5,250 bases of DNA, taken from Vulcanimicrobiota bacterium. Its GTDB lineage: Bacteria; Vulcanimicrobiota; Vulcanimicrobiia; Vulcanimicrobiales; Vulcanimicrobiaceae. The notes below the pieces were generated by a model. That model was not told where the DNA came from, searched no databases, and was given only the letters and a program-made list of their open reading frames with translations. The position numbers and the translations under genes were made by a program. The DNA lies in NCBI GenBank assembly GCA_003167055.1, contig PMUE01000222.1:1-5250 (forward strand). Direction: 5' to 3'. Below, in pieces: positions 4,934-5,250 of the stretch; the first letter of the stretch is position 1, and each line of letters opens with the position of its first letter.

Positions 4934-5250
4934 TCGCTCGAACCCAATGCTGCGCCGAGCTTTCGAAGACCCAACGCAATGCGGCTCTTTATCGTGCCAA
5001 GCGGCTCGTTCAATTCGCGCGCGATCTCGACGTGCGTCTTGTAATCGAAATACGCCAGTTCGAGCGGCTTGCGCTGCTCGGGCGGAAGCGACCGCAGCGC
5101 CGACCGAAGGCGATCGCGTTCGATCACGTCGACCGCGCCGAGCTCGTCGTGTTCCTGGGGCTCGGCGGCGACGCGCTCCTCCAGTCTGTGACGGCGACCC
5201 TTTGCGCGCAGTCGCGTGATCGCTTCGTTGCGCACGCACACGGTAAGAAA
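4930..5250 (-). CDS. ECF-type RNA polymerase sigma factor, C-terminal 106 residues (5' end beyond window)
   Basis: The visible part starts in region 2.4, FLTVCVRNEAITRLR, equivalent to the usual W-L-x-x-I-A-R-N-x-A-x-D-x-L-R, followed by a basic stretch (KGRRHRL) and an acidic linker. Region 4 is at about 47-100: ALRSLPPEQRKPLELAYF, then the helix-turn-helix DYKTHVEIARELNEPLGTIK and SRIALGLRKL, which recognises the -35 element. There is no sign of region 3, as expected for the extracytoplasmic-function group. Its stop overlaps the anti-sigma ATG by 4 bp (ATGA). Pairing with an RskA-like partner suggests a SigK-type group, but regions 1-2 and the promoter lie outside the window, so group assignment and autoregulation cannot be judged. 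Confidence 0.94.
   Translation of the reverse strand, partial: FLTVCVRNEAITRLRAKGRRHRLEERVAAEPQEHDELGAVDVIERDRLRSALRSLPPEQRKPLELAYFDYKTHVEIARELNEPLGTIKSRIALGLRKLGAALGSSE

Noticed and set aside
4128..4979. 283-codon minus-strand Arg/Ala-rich frame over the anti-sigma gene
   Set aside because: It is a shifted-frame shadow of the anti-sigma and hydrolase genes, with no recognisable domain.
4934..5239. Longer 309-residue reading of the anti-sigma factor
   Set aside because: The upstream part reads the sigma gene in the wrong frame; the ATGA overlap and the normal zinc-domain N-terminus fix the start at 4933.

Overview
The window suggests a moderately GC-rich bacterium with compact, operon-like gene packing. 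The tRNA-synthetase neighbourhood looks Gram-positive-like: a SpoU-type rRNA/tRNA methyltransferase sits upstream of pheS, with a tiny YqzL-like protein between them. Combined with the RskA-type anti-sigma factor and the style of the secreted serine hydrolase, this would fit Candidatus Eremiobacterota/Vulcanimicrobiota or another Terrabacteria lineage. That placement is an inference from memory, not a result.

Layout. (1) 1-1966, minus strand, in transcription order: a 56-residue two-helix membrane protein, a SpoU/TrmH-family RNA 2'-O-methyltransferase (13-bp overlap), a 33-residue YqzL-like protein, and the first 259 codons of pheS, which runs off the left edge. The pheS start codon sits in the loop of a perfect 12-bp inverted repeat, and a 20-bp perfect palindrome follows inside the gene. 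(2) 2001-2903, plus strand: an ADP-ribose-pyrophosphatase-like Nudix hydrolase, diverging from the membrane-protein gene across only 34 bp, and then a 91-residue protein of unknown function. (3) 5250-2807, minus strand: the C-terminal 106 residues of an ECF sigma factor, its RskA-like zinc-binding membrane anti-sigma factor (ATGA stop/start overlap), and a secreted or anchored S12-family serine hydrolase 15 bp downstream. The hydrolase overlaps the 91-residue gene tail to tail by 97 bp.

How the genes work together. The left block serves translation (tRNA charging and RNA modification). The middle block holds nucleotide housekeeping and an unknown. The right block is a sigma/anti-sigma switch apparently co-transcribed with an extracytoplasmic hydrolase, which is either its regulon output or part of its signalling. 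No mobile element, CRISPR array, tRNA or rRNA is visible. No gap between genes exceeds about 75 bp. The most unusual points are the start-codon hairpin of pheS, the YqzL-like micro-gene beside pheS, and the 30-residue hydrolase tail that is wholly antisense to its neighbour.
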